Below, one piece after another: positions 59,186-64,000 of a DNA stretch of 64,000 nt; within the stretch, counting starts at the first letter, position 1; every line of letters starts with the position of its first letter. The notes beneath the pieces are model-generated. The model was not told the origin of the DNA and did not search any database. It saw only the letters and a program-made list of their open reading frames with translations. The DNA comes from Salvia splendens (Eukaryota > Streptophyta > Magnoliopsida > Lamiales > Lamiaceae): the NCBI RefSeq assembly GCF_004379255.2, contig NC_056040.1, positions 4,816,257-4,880,256 on the forward strand, in the 5' to 3' direction. The position numbers and the translations under genes are program-made.

Positions 59186-60812
59186 TACTAATGTTAATAG
59201 TAGTTAATAATAAAAATAAGCCACCAACTTACTTTTCAATAAAATCTAGTCGATTATTGCATTTTCGAACAAAAATGTATCAAGTGAATATGAGCAATTA
59301 ATTTTGTTTAATCATGCCATAAATTTGTTTTGACGGTATTAAATTTAAGAATAATGTTTTGGAGACATAATGTCTAAGACATAATGAGGTTAAAATGGTA
59401 ATTATATATTATGTGGTATTTTTAATTAAAATTTTATTTTATGTGTTTACTTTACTACCCCTATATTAATTTGTTTATTTATTACACCTATAACCTATTT
59501 AAGGATATAAATGTAGATTATGCATATATTATGCATGCATTTAATAAACACGTGAATTATATATACGATTTTAAAATATGACTGGATAATATTTTTTTAT
59601 CTATTCCCCTTTTATTGCATTTATTTAAAGAAAATTTTAATATATAGAGTAGTACAATTTTACTACCAAATAAAAAATATTGGATTTCTTTACAAATTAG
59701 TTTTATAAATTTTAGTTTAAAATTACTAACTAAAAAAAGATATTATTAATGGAGCTTATGATTCTTCATTTTCTTAATTCTTAATATAATTAGTTGATGT
59801 ACGATATATTAAATAATCTAAAATGAGAAAAGTTGATTCATCCAATTATTTTTATATTAAAAAATACAATAATTTTTTTATTTTTGAAACGTTATAAAGT
59901 TAACTTTCTAAGCATAATTTTATAGAGTCGAAAACAAATATTACATGTGATAAAAGTTAAGAAAATTAATACAAAAATACAAAAGATAATGCAAATAAAT
60001 GATTCATCATAATAACTACTACTATTATTTAATCATACAATTCAAATTTGAATAAGAAATTTAACAAAAAAAATAATAAAACCGGCTATGAAAGTATAAC
60101 ATAAAAAAGAAAATAACTCATAATTAAATTATCAACTGATTATATAAAAAATTATTTGAAAAAATAATAATAGATGAAGCTATCAAATTATTTTATTATT
60201 AAATAATAATTTAGTATGTATTTTGTTAATTACTACTATAGTAACTAATTTATAATCTAAATTCATGATTTTTAAATAAATAAAATAGTATAAAATTAAC
60301 ATGAAAAAAATGATGTGTAAACATATAAAAAGTTTCGAGCATGATTGTAGTCTATCTCTAATCAAATCAATAAATATGCATTTAGATAAAGATATTTAAT
60401 TTGATTTAATATTCCTTAATTAGATTTGTATCCATTTAACATGATATTGGATAAAGTAGTCATAATAAAAAATATATCTATGTCAAAATGCCATAAGGGT
60501 ATTATGGCATGGAGACATTATGTCTCTAAATCACTACCCTAAATTTAAATCGTCGCTCCATTCAATGATTCTATTATTTTCATGGACCCCACAAATCCAA
60601 ATGATTCATCAAACAATAGCTTCCAACTGATTAATTTAATTTTTTGTGGATTTTGAGTGATTTAGTACCGGTACAAATCGACGAAATTATACCATGTTAT
60701 CCAAATACTACTATTCGGGCATCTTCGACACCGTGTGCACATATTTGATTTGCTTCGTATGAGTTCAGAAAATTCGTGACATACGTACCAAACAAAGCAT
60801 GCGACTTCAAGT
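59186..60812. other. AT-rich intergenic region
   Basis: No gene or defined repeat. The phrases 'gagacataatgtct' (59371) and 'gagacattatgtct' (60511) near the two ends suggest another eroded terminal-repeat element, not resolved. Confidence 0.45.
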
Positions 60813-61852
60813 TAGGCATGCACAAACCGAGCCGAACCGGCGGTTCGGACGGTTTTGTTCAAGTTCACGATTTTCAGAAACTGGAACCACCGGTTCCGAA
60901 CCGCTGGTTCAACGGTTCTAACCGGCGGTTCAAATACAAATAAAAAAAATTATTTATTATTTATAAAAATTAATTTTTATATTTAAAAATTAATTTTCAC
61001 AAAAAAATAAATACAAAAATTTTAATTTTCACAAAAAAATAAATACAAAAATTTCATTATCCCATATTTATTTATTGGGCCTCTGAATTCTAAGAAATCA
61101 TTCTTGATTGTTTCTCTTTTATAAAGACATCCTTGAATATTTTATGTTTCACTTTCGATGTAGGACAAAATATATTGAAGTATTTTCTTTTATAACTATA
61201 TGTTTAGATCATTCATTAATCTTTTTCCAATGTAGAAGACAAAACTTTCTTTATTTTTTACATTTTATTATTCACTATTTTTATATTTATTTTTGTCATA
61301 ATTCCTTTTCTAAGACAAATATAGTTAATAATAGCATCAACTAGAATAGTTTAGTTATAATAGTTTAATTAAATTTGAATGTGGCATGTTGCTCATAATT
61401 TGTATATTTATGGAATGTGGACATGTTCAAATAATTGGATTTAAATGTAGGTATGTTACTCATTTTTCTCAATGTATTGATTAAAATGTGCAAAAAAGCA
61501 ACAATTAATATAATTTGTATAAGAATGATAAAAATAGATGATTAAAAAAGCAACCAATATTTAAATTTATTATTTAAGACTTCAAGTCTTTAGTGATTTG
61601 TAATTGTTGTAACTTGTAGCCTCGTTTAAATTTATATCAATAAAGCAATTTTCTTCGTGATTTTTTGAATTTTATTTACGCACATTTCATAGATAAATAA
61701 AGAAGAAAATGCAAAAAAAAACTGAACCGACGGTTTTTTGAACCGGAACCGCCTAAACCCTTGGCGGGCCGGTTCAGGTTCGTGATTTTTTTGAACCGTA
61801 AACCACCTGTACTGAACCGAAACCGGCGGTTTTTGAACCGTGTGCATACCTA
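60813..61852. mobile_element. hAT non-autonomous element, 1.04 kb
   Basis: Perfect 8-bp target duplication CTTCAAGT at 60805-60812 and 61853-61860. Inverted ends TAGGCATGCACAAACCG and (right) TAGGTATGCACACGG. Many subterminal 'gaaccggcggttc' palindromic motifs occur at both ends, as in transposase-binding regions. The AT-rich core has no transposase ORF. Confidence 0.88.
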
Positions 61853-62262
61853 CTTCAAGTGTTCATTGGTAGTCATAGCTTTTGTCAAAATAGCCAAATA
61901 AAACCCCCTTATTGACGGGGAAGGTTAGGCGCTCATCACTTGCCTCAATATTTTGTTGTCTTCAATCCAATTGGTCAAAGTCAGGACGAGGGGCCTCACT
62001 CACGAACTCGGATTGGGCCCCTTCACTTGTAAAATTTTGGCCCCCGATCGAGGAGTACTTAGTGCGTTTCGAGCCCGAGCTCGAATCAACGCCACCCGAT
62101 CACTTTTCGATGTGATAGCCTTCTCCCAGGTTGGGACAAACTTGAAAGGCTTCATGCTGTCCTATTGGTAGATTCTGAGTGCCACCTTATAACATCGGTC
62201 TCACCTCACTTGATCTGATGTTGTATCACTTATCCTCATTGTTAAAGATGCAGCAAAACTTA
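61853..62262. other. GC-richer flank split by the Harbinger insertion (left part)
   Basis: Less AT-rich than the surroundings, with short ORFs on both strands but no domain I can name. Together with 63141-63480 it may be one older decayed retroelement or gene relic interrupted by the Harbinger element. Confidence 0.35.
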
Positions 62263-63137
62263 GGCCATCCACAACGCTGTCTCTATACCGTCTCTTAAAC
62301 CGTCTCTTAACTACTATTTGAGCACTATTTGAGGGCCCCACTGTCCTTTTTTCCTCCATCTCTTAACTAAGAGACGGAACCTGCAACGCTCCGTCTCTTA
62401 ACCGTCTCTATACCGTCTCTTAATTACTATTCATTCAATTTAATTTATAATTTTTTTTAAAACCCAATTCAATTTAAACAAACACACTTTATTAAAATTA
62501 AAACAATATTACAACTTAACATTAAAAAAAACGAAGTAGTCGCGTACTAACCGTGCAGCGGCTTCCTCCCGGTTCCGATTGATGTACTTCCGGGAGCGTC
62601 GTGGGGGTGGTGCGGCTTCCTCCGCCTCTCGTCGTCGATCTTCTTCGAGTGATTGTTCCATTAATTGGCGCATTTGCTCAAAAGGATCCATTTGTTTGAG
62701 TTGATTGAAGATGGAAATTGGAGTGATAGAGAGGATTTGAGAGGAATAGATGTGTGTTTGTGTTTGAAATGAGTATGGAATAGAATTATTTATAGAGTAA
62801 AAAAATTAAAAAATGAAAATAAATATTTAACGGTAATATTACCGTTTGAAAAAAAAAAATTTTATTAAAAATCGATTTTTTTAAAAAAAAATGAATTATT
62901 GCGTCATCAGTGACGACGCCCACTCGCGGGCCAGCGAGTGGGCGTCACGCACGCATGGGGACGTGCCACGTGTCCCTGGCGCGTGGCGAGACATCTCGTC
63001 TCGTGTCTCGCCGAGACGAGCTACGCGACGAGACGGGCGCGAGCTGGAGACGAGATGGGCGCTGCAATGCGTCTCGCGGGGGTCTCGTCTCTCCGAGACG
63101 AGACGCGAGCCCGGCGCGAGACGCGTTGTGGATGGTC
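62263..63137. mobile_element. PIF/Harbinger non-autonomous element, 875 bp
   Basis: Inverted ends GGCCATCCACAACGC and (right) GACCATCCACAACGC, flanked by TTA on both sides (62260-62262, 63138-63140), the standard PIF/Harbinger target duplication. Subterminal arrays of 'ccgtctct' on the left and 'gagacgag' on the right are inverted relative to each other. It encloses a transposase N-terminal fragment on the minus strand. Confidence 0.9.
62509..62691 (-). pseudogene. N-terminal fragment of a Harbinger transposase (ALP1-like)
   Basis: 60-codon ORF starting MDPFEQMRQLMEQSLEED, followed by RRSRKYINRNREEAAARLVR and DYF. This is the typical N-terminus of plant PIF/Harbinger transposases and the domesticated ALP1 family, just before the DDE nuclease. 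The DDE domain is absent; the frame ends after DYFVFFNVKL. It places the element as a deletion derivative of an autonomous Harbinger. Confidence 0.75.
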
Positions 63138-63140
63138 TTA

Positions 63141-64000
63141 CGTATTTTGGGACTTATTCGCTCAAAATGAGCCCGAAGCATCTTCTATTTCCAATGGGGA
63201 GCTTCATGGGCTTGGTCGCGTTGTAAAGTCTCAACCACTCTCTCCCCCAAAAAACCTTCGACTTTTGTTGGTTTCCTGACGATCAGACCCTCCGAAGTGT
63301 CAACTCACCTTCAAACAATTTCCGCATCTCTTGTAGGGAGTAGGGCACAAGGATGTCGGCATTTGGTCCACATGAGGGGAGGTGCGTGGCAGAACACCTC
63401 GCCCCCCTCATTTGACGTCGTGAGTCATGCGGGGAGCGAACGTTTGCCATTCATTCCCTCATTCTATTTCGATGCCACATAACACATGAACGCAAGCCAT
63501 ATGTTCTTATGCTCTAAAATTCAATTATTTCAAAAAATATTAGTACAACCTTTTCAAACTAAATAATCTTGCTAATTTTGATATCCAATATCACTAGACT
63601 CGCTTCCATTCTGGTGGATCTTTTGATATTTCAGATTAAAATTGACAATTGTGTAATGTTTCACCACTTCCTCTCATTGTAATAGTAGTGTACTTACCAA
63701 CATTGTTTTGAAATGGTCAATTTACCGCACCTAGTTATGTAGGCCACTAGAAGCCAATAAATTATTTTCGTATTTCTTTTACAATGTTCTCTTAAATGTT
63801 TCAGAAATTAAAGTTTTCTTCTTTTGTATTTTAATTTTGTTTCATATAGTACATAATTTACATTCTCAATTCATCTAAGATAATAAACCCTCGCCAAATT
63901 AAATATGTAGGCATGAAGCAGTGGTATTCCATCTTAATTAAAGCGAAAAAAAACAAATGAAAATATGGAAGAATTTGAATTTCTCTGACGTATGTATTAT
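63141..64000. other. Right flank of the Harbinger element and window end
   Basis: 63141-63480 is GC-richer, with short ORFs in several frames and no recognised domain. 63480-64000 is AT-rich, with nothing seen. Confidence 0.4.

Noticed and set aside
62891..63279. Three overlapping plus-strand ORFs of more than 85 codons rich in Arg
   Set aside because: They translate the 'gagacgag' subterminal array of the Harbinger element and cross its right end.
1..64000. CRISPR arrays, riboswitches, prokaryotic operons or viral genes
   Set aside because: No regular spacer-repeat pattern, no prokaryotic gene layout and no viral replication or capsid motifs seen; introns and repeats are typical of a plant nucleus.

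Overview
This window is nuclear DNA of a flowering plant. Spliced GT-AG genes, plant-only families (germin-like protein, BAHD acyltransferase, ZF-HD homeobox, plant U-box/ARM ligase, tubby F-box protein) and many MITEs all fit a eudicot. An asterid such as a Lamiales species is plausible, but that is inference and not shown. Protein-coding sequence is a minor part; most of the rest is AT-rich intergenic DNA and small transposons. No CRISPR array, prokaryotic operon, virus or intact large autonomous transposon was seen.

Layout. (1) 1-11.2 kb: three tandem germin-like protein (GLP) genes, all on the minus strand. Copies A (1249-2004) and C (10179-10935) lie in a nearly identical segmental duplication of at least 2.3 kb, offset by about 8.93 kb. 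Copy B, between them, is a diverged paralogue. Copy C has a one-base insertion in exon 1. A 1-kb foldback element lies between A and B. (2) 11.2-18.4 kb: a PIF/Harbinger ORF1-type remnant, a Stowaway MITE, and a two-exon BAHD acyltransferase broken by a one-base frameshift. (3) 18.4-24.3 kb: the ENTH/VHS adaptor gene MTV1 (plus, 5 exons) converges on a hexose-6-phosphate mutarotase-like gene (minus, 9 exons). (4) 26.2-28.5 kb: a Pack-MULE-type element with a 10-bp target duplication and a captured membrane-protein gene piece, then a three-LTR TRIM array. (5) 30.1-36.4 kb: a tubby-like F-box gene (plus, 4 coding exons) converges on a PUB5-type U-box/ARM gene (minus, 5 coding exons). (6) 36.8-45 kb: a run of MITEs (hAT, Harbinger, CACTA, Stowaway). 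(7) 45.1-46.0 kb: an uninterrupted ZF-HD homeobox gene. (8) 48.3-50.6 kb: a decayed Ty1/copia remnant. (9) 50.9-64 kb: gene-poor DNA with a long inverted repeat, a probable plastid trnV fragment, and Stowaway, hAT and Harbinger elements with recognisable target-site duplications.

The genes do not form a pathway. They are ordinary plant housekeeping, regulatory and defence-type loci separated by transposon debris. Two adjacent gene pairs (MTV1/mutarotase and TLP/PUB5) are convergent and may share 3' regions. Splice sites and reading frames were worked out by hand from the sequence. I see no convincing new multi-gene system. The most informative observations are the recent GLP duplication, the Pack-MULE capture, the rearranged TRIM, the large foldbacks, and the two AP-4-binding-type motifs in MTV1.
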